DNA from: Cyanobacteria bacterium UBA7753
GTDB lineage: Bacteria; Cyanobacteriota; Vampirovibrionia; Gastranaerophilales; Gastranaerophilaceae
Length of the DNA stretch: 45,829 nt
Reading direction: 5' to 3'
Assembly: GCA_002481545.1 (NCBI GenBank)
Contig: DLEF01000009.1
Span: 1-45,829 of the forward strand
Shown here: in pieces, positions 16,368-24,229 of the stretch
How positions within the stretch are numbered: the stretch's first letter is position 1
How the letters are laid out: every line of letters begins with the position of its first letter
The notes under the pieces: generated by a model
What the model saw: only the letters and a program-made list of their open reading frames with translations
Databases searched by the model: none
Told to the model about the DNA's origin: nothing
Program-made: the position numbers and the translations under genes

Positions 16368-17336
16368 ATGTTGGATAAACCGAGGTATTCAAGAGTATCA
16401 GATATTATAGACTTGATAATATTTATGCAGTCAAAGGTGAACGGAGTATCCATTGCGGATATCCAAGACAGATTTCATGTATCCAGAAGGACAGCCGAGA
16501 GAATGCGTGACAGCGTCCTGAATATTATGCCGCAGGTGGAAGAGATTGATTCTCCGAACGAACGTACAAAACGTTGGGGATTCGTGAATTATTCACTGCG
16601 TGAAATTATTAATTTCTCGGCAGAAGATGTTGCACTCCTGGAGAACATATCCAAAAACGCCGATGAGGTTTCGCAAAGAGAGTTAAAAGATATTATTACA
16701 AAGATGAAGGCTCTGAACAGCAAACAGATTAACTCTATCGAAAACGAGATTGAGTTCCTTATGCATTCGGAAGGTTATGCAATCAGACAGGCGCCTGTCT
16801 ATAAAATAGATTTGGATATTTTATCAACAATAAGACAAGGTATAAAACAGGGCTTAAAAATATCCGCTGTTTACAACGGAAAACAAAGAATACTTGAGCC
16901 GTTAGGGCTTTTATACGGTGAAAAAATCCATCTTATCGCAAGAGAACCTAAAAAGGGAAAGGGTGAGTATAACTATCTTTTACATAAACTAACGGATGTA
17001 AAACTCACTGAAAAGAAATTCTCTTCCAAAGGGTTTAATCTGCAAGAGTATGCAAACCAATCTTTCGGGGTTTATCACGGTGAAATATACGATGTTGAAC
17101 TTGTCTTCTCAAAAGAAGTTGCGGATGACGTTATGAAATATAATTTCCACCCGAGCCAAAAGGTTACCCCGCAAAAAGACGGCACCGTAAAGGTAACATT
17201 CAAAGCAAGCGGAGACAGACATATTATATGGCACTTGTTCAAATGGGGTACAAACGTAAAAATCCTTGCTCCTCAAAAGCTGGTGGATTTATACAAAGAC
17301 TATTTGAAAGATGTTTTGTATAATCTGAATAAGTAA
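16368..17336 (+). CDS. WYL-domain transcriptional regulator
   Basis: 322 residues. An N-terminal winged helix-turn-helix of the DeoR/HTH_11 kind spans about residues 8-70 (VSIADIQDRFHVSRRTAERM). A helical linker and the WYL sensor domain follow (about 145-220, ISAVYNGKQRILEPLGLLY), then a C-terminal WCX extension (~230-320). In this family the WYL domain binds a ligand, often nucleic acid or a nucleotide, to control DNA binding; the PafB and YafY types are examples. The ribosome-binding site is AAGAAGGGG. It stands alone, so the regulon is unknown. Confidence 0.9.
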   Translation: MLDKPRYSRVSDIIDLIIFMQSKVNGVSIADIQDRFHVSRRTAERMRDSVLNIMPQVEEIDSPNERTKRWGFVNYSLREIINFSAEDVALLENISKNADEVSQRELKDIITKMKALNSKQINSIENEIEFLMHSEGYAIRQAPVYKIDLDILSTIRQGIKQGLKISAVYNGKQRILEPLGLLYGEKIHLIAREPKKGKGEYNYLLHKLTDVKLTEKKFSSKGFNLQEYANQSFGVYHGEIYDVELVFSKEVADDVMKYNFHPSQKVTPQKDGTVKVTFKASGDRHIIWHLFKWGTNVKILAPQKLVDLYKDYLKDVLYNLNK

Positions 17337-17352
17337 TAAAAGAATAATTTCA

Positions 17353-17438
17353 GAAGAAGGGGGATGTACCCTCCGGGAGAAGGACAGCAGTTGTAGGCGA
17401 CAAAGGAGCCTTACAAATGCAGGATGAGGGTTTGCCCG
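17353..17438. repeat. degenerate inverted copy of the CCCCTCACTCGC palindrome family
   Basis: On the minus strand it reads CCCTCATCCTGCATTTGTAA and later CCTTCTCCCGGAGGG, matching the order of words in the copies at 6541 and 34459. It is diverged and lies between two convergent genes. Confidence 0.4.
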
Positions 17439-17471
17439 TATAAGCATTGTCTCAAAATGAATGTGCCAATA

Positions 17472-18329
17472 TCACATTACGGAATGAATTTTTTCTAAGT
17501 CGGCAATGTTTATTTTGACCTGTCCGAATCTGTACAGGTTCAAGTCTTTTTCGTCTTCGTTTTGCGGAGTGAAAATTATCCCCAGAAAATAGCCGTCATT
17601 TTTGAAACAACGTCTTATTATCTCCTGTAATTTCGGCGGTTTTTCGACGTCCTTGACGGGTGCAAGGGCACTCCTTACAAGGAGCCAGCATTTTTTGCCG
17701 TTCTTGTCTTCAAACCATATTTGAGGATCAGCCTCAAGGATATCCTGATAAGAGAAGACTTTGTATTTTTTTGCGTTAAGGTACATCAGCGCATATTTTA
17801 CGGCAAGATTTCTCATTTCCCATTCGGAAAGTTTTACTTTCTCTGTTGTTGCAAGCTGTTCGGGGAAAATTTCTTCATTGGTTTTGGTGTTAAACAGGTT
17901 CCATCCGTTTGTTTTTGACTTTACTTTCTCAAAATCGGGTTCTTCCGGATTAGGAACGGTTATAGGAAACTTACACGGGATAAGGTTATTATGTTCACAG
18001 GCGTATAATTGACGGCTTATGTACTCAATCGGCAGATACGAGTTGCCTTTCTCATCCTGAATATCAATTGCGACAGAAAAAACCTTGTTTTTGTATATAA
18101 AAGTCATATCATCGAAGGCAGGATAAGTGTATTGTGCTCTAATCCACGCACAGCCGTTCAAAAGGTTCATATGTTTCTGGATTTGTTCTCCCGCAAGGTC
18201 ACGGGAATACAAAAGCAAAGCACTCGGCGGTCTTGCGCTCACTTTTTGGCTTTCCTTTGATAAATCCTGATATTTTGGTTTTTCGTGTCTCCCCTGCAGA
18301 GGGTTTAGCAATTTATTAAAAAAATCCAT
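17472..18329 (-). CDS. hypothetical protein, 285 aa
   Basis: Not recognised. The start at 18329 is preferred over an upstream in-frame ATG (18386) because AGGAG stands 7 bases before it. The N-terminus is basic and Pro-containing. From about residue 40 it looks like one or two globular alpha/beta domains (DDMTFIYKNKVFSVAIDIQD; KKCWLLVRSALAPVKDVEKP; GYFLGIIFTPQNE). It is cytosolic, with no signal or membrane helix. It is divergent from the dCMP deaminase gene across an intergenic region of about 90 bases. Confidence 0.75.
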   Translation of the reverse strand: MDFFNKLLNPLQGRHEKPKYQDLSKESQKVSARPPSALLLYSRDLAGEQIQKHMNLLNGCAWIRAQYTYPAFDDMTFIYKNKVFSVAIDIQDEKGNSYLPIEYISRQLYACEHNNLIPCKFPITVPNPEEPDFEKVKSKTNGWNLFNTKTNEEIFPEQLATTEKVKLSEWEMRNLAVKYALMYLNAKKYKVFSYQDILEADPQIWFEDKNGKKCWLLVRSALAPVKDVEKPPKLQEIIRRCFKNDGYFLGIIFTPQNEDEKDLNLYRFGQVKINIADLEKIHSVM

Positions 18330-18393
18330 AACTGCTCCTATCTGTATTTTAGCATAATTAAAAGGATAGAGTATAAAAAAGTACAATTAGTGA

Positions 18394-18399
18394 TATAAT
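18394..18399 (+). promoter_or_regulatory. -10 element of the dCMP deaminase gene
   Basis: TATAAT, predicting a transcript start around 18406. That coincides with an in-frame ATG and makes the downstream TTG at 18421 (with GGAGGG 7 bases before it) the better start. No clear -35. Confidence 0.45.
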
Positions 18400-18420
18400 G
18401 AAAATATGGAGGGTATGAAA

Positions 18421-18867
18421 TTGGCAATAAAACCTTGGACAGATTATTTTTTGGATTTAGCAAAGACATGTTCGTCACGTTCTAACTGTATAAGAGCGCA
18501 AGTCGGAGCCGTCATTGTAGGTGACGACAAAAAGATAAAAGCTACGGGCTACAACGGAACCCCGTCAGGTGTTGAATCTTGCTATGAGCGCGGAACATGC
18601 TATCGTATAAAACATAATATCCAATCAGGTACAAGATACGAAACCTGCCGTTCCATCCACGCAGAACAGAACGCAATCATTCAAGCGGGGCAAGACAGAT
18701 GTAAGGGTGCCACAATGTATATTTACGGGCACAATATTATTTGTATACTTTGCAAAAGGTTTATTGTTCAATCGGGTATAAAAGACGTATACCTTAAAAA
18801 AGATGATAATTCCGAAATACATCACGTTTCCGTAGAAGAAATAAAACGTGAACTGGAAGAAGAATAA
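18421..18867 (+). CDS. dCMP/cytidine-type zinc deaminase
   Basis: 148 residues from a TTG start, chosen because GGAGGG sits 7 bases upstream and homologues begin only a few residues before the PWTDYF motif; ATGs at 18406 and 18415 are alternatives. Zinc ligands are H80 (with catalytic E82 in HAEQN), C108 and C111. The usual Pro before the CxxC pair is Ile here (ICILC). The GYNGTPSG loop matches deoxycytidylate deaminases, which turn dCMP into dUMP for thymidylate synthesis. Extra Cys residues near 54-60 and 76 may bind a second zinc. Substrate assignment is likely, not proven. Confidence 0.88.
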   Translation: MAIKPWTDYFLDLAKTCSSRSNCIRAQVGAVIVGDDKKIKATGYNGTPSGVESCYERGTCYRIKHNIQSGTRYETCRSIHAEQNAIIQAGQDRCKGATMYIYGHNIICILCKRFIVQSGIKDVYLKKDDNSEIHHVSVEEIKRELEEE

Positions 18868-18908
18868 CTTTACTAATACAGATTTATCATTAAGACGAAT
18901 AAAGAATT

Positions 18909-19394
18909 ATGCCATTCAGATATAAATTACAAAAAATGCTTGATTTCCGTAACAGGGAAAAAGAACAGCAAGAAGCGGTAGTCACCAAGGCTAAACACAA
19001 GTTAGCCATGGCGGAACAAAAAGTTGAACAAAACAAACAGGAAATAACACAGGTATCAATCGCCCAAAGACATGCTGATTATACTATGATGGAATATTAT
19101 GACAGATATCTTCACCACCTTTGGGAAAAGGCGGAAATTTTGGAACAAGACCGCAAAGAGGCTGAACAGGAAGTACAGACGGAAGTGCAAAAACTCGTCG
19201 TGTGCGAGCAGAAAGTAAAAGTACTTGAAAAGCACAAAGAAAAACAAAAAGAATTGTATATAGAAGAAGAGAAGAAAGCCGAACTAAAAACCTTCTCTGA
19301 GCTTGGTGTCCAAAGACACTTCATTCGTCACAGAGAACAAATGGAAGAAGAGGAAATGCTCCGCCAATTGAACGGCGACGACGACGAGGAATAG
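18909..19394 (+). CDS. FliJ/YscO-like coiled-coil protein
   Basis: 161 residues, almost entirely charged alpha-helix and predicted coiled coil. The opening FRYKLQKMLDFRNREKEQQE matches the pattern of FliJ, the small stalk protein that joins the flagellar export ATPase to the export gate, and its type III secretion counterparts. Length (~150) also fits. No other flagellar or secretion gene lies in this window, so it may be an orphan, a remote part of a flagellar set, or a look-alike coiled coil. The tail is acidic. It follows the deaminase gene by 41 bases, probably in one transcript. Confidence 0.7.
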   Translation: MPFRYKLQKMLDFRNREKEQQEAVVTKAKHKLAMAEQKVEQNKQEITQVSIAQRHADYTMMEYYDRYLHHLWEKAEILEQDRKEAEQEVQTEVQKLVVCEQKVKVLEKHKEKQKELYIEEEKKAELKTFSELGVQRHFIRHREQMEEEEMLRQLNGDDDEE

Positions 19395-19480
19395 GGGTAG
19401 GGGAAAAAGGGCACTAAGTAAGTGCAAAGTGCAAAGTTAATAACTTAGAACTTTGAACTTATAACTTTTAACTTGAAGAG

Positions 19481-19506
19481 TAGGGTGCGGTTACTACTGC
19501 ACCAAC
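19481..19506. repeat. 26-bp hairpin repeat (GGTGCGGT/ACCGCACC family), copy 1
   Basis: TAGGGTGCGGTTACTACTGC then ACCAAC. The other copies at 34316, 42907 and 44086 have the stem GGTGCGGT/ACCGCACC; this one has one mismatch. It lies in a 220-base spacer that also holds short direct repeats of AGTGCAAA and AACTTATAACTT. Confidence 0.6.
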
Positions 19507-19615
19507 ATAATTGATTAACCCTTCACTTACAACAAACATCCATTATTTATATTATTGAGCATAATTGAAAAATGCGTTATAATCATTAAAAGTATAATTA
19601 ATAGAAGGAAAAACT

Positions 19616-20542
19616 ATGAGCGAGTTTAAGGTAACATTCAGAGGTGTGAGAGGGAGCTATCCCGTTGCAAATCCCAAATTCTTAGCATATGGCGGAAATA
19701 CTGCTTGTGTGGAAGTCAATGTCGGCGGACATTTGATAATTTTGGATGCGGGAACGGGTTTGATAGAGCTCGGAAACGAACTTATGGAAAAATATATCGA
19801 GTCGGGTACAACGTTAGAGGACAGAACCCCTGTTGAAGCGACTATGTTGTTAAGCCATATTCATCTTGACCATATCCTCGGGATTCCGTTCTTTAAACCT
19901 ATTCATCTTGCTCTGACGAAACTCCATATCTATGGCGGAGCAGCGCAGTATGAAAAACTTGAGCCTGAATTATCAAGACTTTTGTTTACAAAAACATTCC
20001 CTCTCAATATGGGCGATATCGCAGCAAAACTTGATGTTCACGATTTGAACGAAACAAATTATATTATCCTCAGAGAAGGACAAGATCCGATTTTAACAAG
20101 TGTCGCGGAGCTTGACGAATATGATATAAATGATGACGACGTAGTAATTTCCTGCTATAAATCTTATGCACATCCGCAAAACGGGGTGTATGTATATAAG
20201 ATTACTTACAAATGCAAATCCTTTGTTTATGCAACAGACAAAGAAAGCTATGCGGGCGGAGATAAAAAATTGATAAAATTTGCCCGTAACTGTAACCTTC
20301 TTGTACATGATGCGCAGTATACAACAGAGGATTATTTGAGTTTATACGCACCGAAACAAGGTTTCGGACACTCAACTTTTGAGATGGCACTCGAGGCGCA
20401 AAAACAGACGGGCGCTGAAAAGTTGGTATTCTTCCATTATGATCCGTCATATGACGATGAAAAATTGGATAATTTAAACAAAATGTACGGCAAAGAAAAT
20501 GCCGTAATGGCGAAAGAAGGCTTAGAAATAAATCTTTTATGA
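19616..20542 (+). CDS. MBL-fold metallo-hydrolase
   Basis: 308 residues. The metallo-beta-lactamase signature SHIHLDH lies at residues 80-86, with LDAGTG at 43-48. Later ligand positions are GDKK, VHDAQYT and a C-terminal FFHYDPSYDD. It resembles the PhnP/RNase Z-like and cyclic-nucleotide-phosphodiesterase-like branch that acts on phosphodiesters, but substrate is unknown. AGAAGGA precedes the ATG. Its stop overlaps the start of the next gene by four bases (ATGA), so the two are translationally coupled. Confidence 0.88.
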   Translation: MSEFKVTFRGVRGSYPVANPKFLAYGGNTACVEVNVGGHLIILDAGTGLIELGNELMEKYIESGTTLEDRTPVEATMLLSHIHLDHILGIPFFKPIHLALTKLHIYGGAAQYEKLEPELSRLLFTKTFPLNMGDIAAKLDVHDLNETNYIILREGQDPILTSVAELDEYDINDDDVVISCYKSYAHPQNGVYVYKITYKCKSFVYATDKESYAGGDKKLIKFARNCNLLVHDAQYTTEDYLSLYAPKQGFGHSTFEMALEAQKQTGAEKLVFFHYDPSYDDEKLDNLNKMYGKENAVMAKEGLEINLL

Positions 20543-21111
20543 ACATCAAAAAATTTATAGTATTTTTATTATTTACCTCAGTATTTTCAAGTGGATTTGC
20601 ACAACCTATAATTTCGGGTTCGTGCGAGATAAACGCGTCAAGAAATTCCGTATACCACAATGCCGTCGGTATCAGATACTTGGAAGAACATTGCTATTAT
20701 GCGGCAGTTCAGGAGTTTAAAATCGCTATCAGTTTGAACCCGAACAGCCAGTCTGCGGCGGTATCATATAACAACCTCGGGCGTGCCTATATGGAGCTCG
20801 GATTTGCCGAACAGGCACAAGATTGCTTTGAAAGAGCTATATCCTTGTACGGATTAAACTTCGATTATTATAAAAACCTCGCCAAGTGTTATACCGCGCT
20901 TGGGAAAGCAAAACAAAAGCTCGTTCAATATCGTAAATCCTCCAATCCGTTGAACAAGGTAATGGTCGGGCTTTTGTATGTAATGACGGGGCAGAAAAGG
21001 GCGGGCATGATTACGCTTGATTCTTTCTGTATGTCAGAGCCGGATTTAATAATAACAGGCGGTGTAAGAGAATATTTGAGAGATTTAACGCAGGGCAATC
21101 CGACGAATTAA
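20539..21111 (+). CDS. secreted TPR-repeat protein
   Basis: 190 residues with a typical signal peptide (MNIKKFIVFLLFTSVFSSGF, cleavage likely after the following Ala). Two or three tetratricopeptide repeats cover about residues 45-130 (AVQEFKIAISLNPNS; YNNLGRAYMELGFAEQAQDC; YYKNLAKCYTALGKAKQK). It is exported to the periplasm or outer surface and is likely a protein-interaction scaffold. Coupled by ATGA overlap to the MBL hydrolase gene. The partner is unknown. Confidence 0.82.
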   Translation: MNIKKFIVFLLFTSVFSSGFAQPIISGSCEINASRNSVYHNAVGIRYLEEHCYYAAVQEFKIAISLNPNSQSAAVSYNNLGRAYMELGFAEQAQDCFERAISLYGLNFDYYKNLAKCYTALGKAKQKLVQYRKSSNPLNKVMVGLLYVMTGQKRAGMITLDSFCMSEPDLIITGGVREYLRDLTQGNPTN

Positions 21112-21169
21112 AAAAGAGCAAACCGAATATCAAGTAGGGGAGACTTTGTCTACAAAAATTTATTTATCG

Positions 21170-21259
21170 TTACTCCCCACCTATATCTCTAATTTTTCAC
21201 TAACGTGAAATATAAGAGCTATTATCCTCCCCAAGTTGGGGCGGATACCGCTCCGCGGG
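21170..21259. repeat. interspersed hairpin repeat (CTCCCC...GGGGCGGAT family), copy 2
   Basis: Starts TTACTCCCCACCTATATC, holds the arms TCTCTAATTTTTCAC / GTGAAATATAAGAG, then ATCCTCCCCAAGTTGGGGCG and ACCGCTCCGCGG. It matches 16217-16310 and 33600-33680. It lies between convergent genes. Confidence 0.65.
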
Positions 21260-21300
21260 AAAAAGGGAAGGTGCAGTTTTTGCCCCAACAAATTTTATAT

Positions 21301-21331
21301 AAAAAAGGAGCAATTTTAATTGCTCCTTTTT
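21301..21331 (-). terminator. bidirectional terminator between the TPR gene and aspS
   Basis: GGAGCAATT (21307-21315) pairs with AATTGCTCC, flanked by six A before and five T after, so it can act on both strands. It lies 22 bases past the aspS stop. Confidence 0.8.
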
Positions 21332-21352
21332 CAGTAATTATATTTATCAACC

Positions 21353-23128
21353 CTAGTGAGGTTTTACGGTTGATTTCAAATGCAATTCTCTAAGCTGTTG
21401 CAATGAAGCTTCACCCGGAGCATCCGACATCAAGTCTTTAGCACCAGAGTTCTTAGGGAATGCAATTACATCACGGATAGATTCAGTTCTGCAAAGCAAT
21501 GCAACCAATCTGTCCAAACCGATAGCAAGACCGGCATGAGGTGGTGTACCGTATTGCAGTGCGTTTACCAAGAACCCGAACTTCTCTGCTGCCTCTGCTT
21601 CTGTCAAGCCCAATGCCTTGAAGACTTTCTTCTGTACTTCAGGTGAGTGGATTCTGACAGACCCGCCGCCTAATTCCGTTCCGTTGTATACGATATCGTA
21701 AGCGATAGATTTAACGTGTCCTAAGTCTCCGCTTTCCAACTTGTCCATATCTTCCATATTAGGTGATGTGAACGGGTGGTGCATAGCCATATATCTGTTT
21801 TCTTCGTCAGACCATTCAAACATAGGGAAGTCTACAACCCAAAGAAGTGCGTTATCATCTTTGTTGATAAGGTTCAATGTTTTCCCGAAATGTAATCTTA
21901 ATCTGCCCATAACGTCATAAACCAATTTTGGCTTATCGGCTACGAAGAAGATAATATCGCCAGGTTTAGCTTGAGCTCTTTCTTGGATAGCCTTTGCCTG
22001 TTCGTCTGTTACGAACTTAAGAACAGGTGATTTAGCCGTTCCGTCCTCGCTATAAATAATGTTTGCCAAAGCTTTAGCACCGTATGATACTGCGAGTTTT
22101 GTAATCTCATCAATATCTTTTCTTGAGTATTTAGCCCCGCCTTCAATCTTGATACCGCGGACAATACCGCCGGCTTTTAGAGCGTTCTTAACAATCTCAA
22201 AATTAGATTCCATAATGATATCGCCGATATCAAACAATTCTAATCCGAATCTTGTATCAGGTTTATCGGAACCGTATTTGTCCATAGCTTCTTGCCAAGT
22301 TATTCTCTTGAACGGAGGTTTTACTTCAATGCCTGCCTCTTTGAAAGCAGCTTTTACAACACCTTCGGTCATTTCGATTACGTTATCCTGATCTACAAAT
22401 GACATTTCCATATCGATTTGAGTGAATTCAGGCTGTCTGTCAGCTCTCAAATCTTCATCACGGAAACATTTTGCAATCTGATAATATCTTTCAAATCCGC
22501 CGACCATCAATAATTGCTTGAATATTTGTGGTGATTGTGGAAGTGCATAGAACTTACCTTCCTGTACTCTTGACGGTACCAAATAGTCTCTCGCACCTTC
22601 AGGAGTGGTTTTGATAAGGATAGGAGTTTCAACTTCTATGAAATCCTGTTCGTTCAAATAATTTCTAACAGCTGTCACAATCTTATGACGTAATTTAAGG
22701 TTGTGGAGCATATTTTCTCTTCTCAAGTCTAAGTATCTGTATTTCAAACGTACATCTTCGGATACGTTTTCATCATCCAAAACGAAAGGTAATGTTTTAG
22801 CCTCAGACAAGACTTGAACATATGTAGGATAAGTTTCTACTTCACCTGTCGGAAGTTTGTCATTGTATGTTTCTTCCGGTCTCATAGTAACTTTACCCTT
22901 GATATTTATAACTGATTCTGTTTTCACTTTTGAAAATACGGCGTGAACATCAGGGTTGATTTGAGGATCTGCAACGAGTTGGAAGAACCCTGTTCTGTCT
23001 CTCAATTCAACAAATATAATTCCGCCTAAATCTCTGACTGTTGATACCCAGCCCGACAATGTAACTTCATCGCCGATATTCTTTGCGGTAAGCTCACCGC
23101 AATTATGTGATTTTAACTTAATCTTCAC
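21353..23128 (-). CDS. aspS: aspartyl-tRNA synthetase
   Basis: 591 residues, the standard length of the bacterial type. It charges tRNA-Asp with aspartate. The N-terminal OB-fold anticodon domain spans residues 1-110 (LSGWVSTVRDLGGIIFVELRDR). Class II motif 2 is FRDEDLRADRQPEFTQIDME (about 215-235). A GAD-type insertion lies in the middle and motif 3 at the C-terminus (GLAIGLDRLVALL). The start is GTG at 23128, with GGGAG 7 bases upstream. Whether it also mischarges tRNA-Asn cannot be read from this window. Followed by an intrinsic terminator. Confidence 0.96.
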   Translation of the reverse strand: MKIKLKSHNCGELTAKNIGDEVTLSGWVSTVRDLGGIIFVELRDRTGFFQLVADPQINPDVHAVFSKVKTESVINIKGKVTMRPEETYNDKLPTGEVETYPTYVQVLSEAKTLPFVLDDENVSEDVRLKYRYLDLRRENMLHNLKLRHKIVTAVRNYLNEQDFIEVETPILIKTTPEGARDYLVPSRVQEGKFYALPQSPQIFKQLLMVGGFERYYQIAKCFRDEDLRADRQPEFTQIDMEMSFVDQDNVIEMTEGVVKAAFKEAGIEVKPPFKRITWQEAMDKYGSDKPDTRFGLELFDIGDIIMESNFEIVKNALKAGGIVRGIKIEGGAKYSRKDIDEITKLAVSYGAKALANIIYSEDGTAKSPVLKFVTDEQAKAIQERAQAKPGDIIFFVADKPKLVYDVMGRLRLHFGKTLNLINKDDNALLWVVDFPMFEWSDEENRYMAMHHPFTSPNMEDMDKLESGDLGHVKSIAYDIVYNGTELGGGSVRIHSPEVQKKVFKALGLTEAEAAEKFGFLVNALQYGTPPHAGLAIGLDRLVALLCRTESIRDVIAFPKNSGAKDLMSDAPGEASLQQLRELHLKSTVKPH

Positions 23129-23344
23129 TATTTTTCTCCCTACTATACTGTATGTGTCTAAATAATATCAAAAACAAGATTAAAAGTGAAGAGAAATTTA
23201 AAACACATATCGCCCAAAACGACAAAAATGTTAACAAATATCATACAAAATTATGTATGACAAAAGCAGATATTATATTTTCAAATATGATATGTTTTAA
23301 TTAATCCTACCTTTAAAAAATACAATAACCCTATCAGCTATGCT

Positions 23345-24160
23345 CTAAAAACCCATTGGCGGTTGAATCGTTTGTTGATTAATTAAATTCTGCTGCTGCA
23401 TCATCATATCATTGTTCAACTGTAACTGTTGCTGGAACATTTGCTGTTGTACTGCGTCATTTGAAGCATTTGATGCCGCTGCGGTTGCAAGCCCGTGAAT
23501 CAATGATGCCATAAATATATCCTTAGACATTTTATTGGTAAGTTTATCTATTGATTCATTATCAAGCTTTCCGCTGTCAATGCCGTAATATTTTTTAAAT
23601 TGTTCTGCATTTTTATCGTTATTATTTATAGACTCTGCTACAGTAAATATTGACGCAACAAAAGTCGCATTTAATTTTCCGTCCTTAGCATTCAAAAGCA
23701 GGTTCAAATTATCTATTGAAGTTTGAGGATCTTGTGATTTTTCAAAAGCTTTCCTTATCAGTTTTTTGTATCCTAAGAACGAACGTCCCACTTTTTTCTT
23801 ATCTGCAAGGATGTCTCTTACATCTTTTGCTGTTGCTCCTTGCGGGATATATTCTTTCATCTCTGCGGGTTCTTCTTTTGCGACTTCTTTTTTGGCTATA
23901 GGAGCTGTATCCGTGGATTCCGCAGTATCCGCGGTTTTTGTAGTATCGGTTTCTTTTTCTTCCGTCTTTGGCATTTCAGACGTTGTCGGTGTATATAAAA
24001 CATTCGCCTTCATAGCGTCTGCTGCTTCTTTTGAAAACTCCTGCGGTTTGGTTTCCGTTGTATCGGTCGGTGCAGGCGCAGGCTTTTCTTCCTGTTTCGG
24101 TGCTTTATTTATATTTTGTATTTGTTCCGCTCCTTGAAAGTTTAAGCCTATATTATTCAT
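23345..24160 (-). CDS. hypothetical protein with NFQG N-terminus and Pro/Glu/Thr linker
   Basis: 271 residues, not recognised. The N-terminus (MNNIGLNFQG) resembles the NFKG tag seen in the protein at 2130. Residues about 20-115 are a disordered Thr/Glu/Pro/Lys linker. Residues about 115-215 look like a small helical domain (ATAKDVRDILADKKKVGRSF). The tail is Gln/Met/Asn-rich (QQQMFQQQLQLNNDMMMQQQ). There is no signal peptide or membrane helix. A good GGAGGC lies before the ATG. It is in tandem after the two large repeat-protein frames and may be co-transcribed with them. Confidence 0.72.
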   Translation of the reverse strand: MNNIGLNFQGAEQIQNINKAPKQEEKPAPAPTDTTETKPQEFSKEAADAMKANVLYTPTTSEMPKTEEKETDTTKTADTAESTDTAPIAKKEVAKEEPAEMKEYIPQGATAKDVRDILADKKKVGRSFLGYKKLIRKAFEKSQDPQTSIDNLNLLLNAKDGKLNATFVASIFTVAESINNNDKNAEQFKKYYGIDSGKLDNESIDKLTNKMSKDIFMASLIHGLATAAASNASNDAVQQQMFQQQLQLNNDMMMQQQNLINQQTIQPPMGF

Positions 24161-24229
24161 GGATGCCTCCTGATTTTTTACATTAGTTATAAGTAATTGT
24201 TTTTATATTTTTTGCTGTTTTGTAACACA

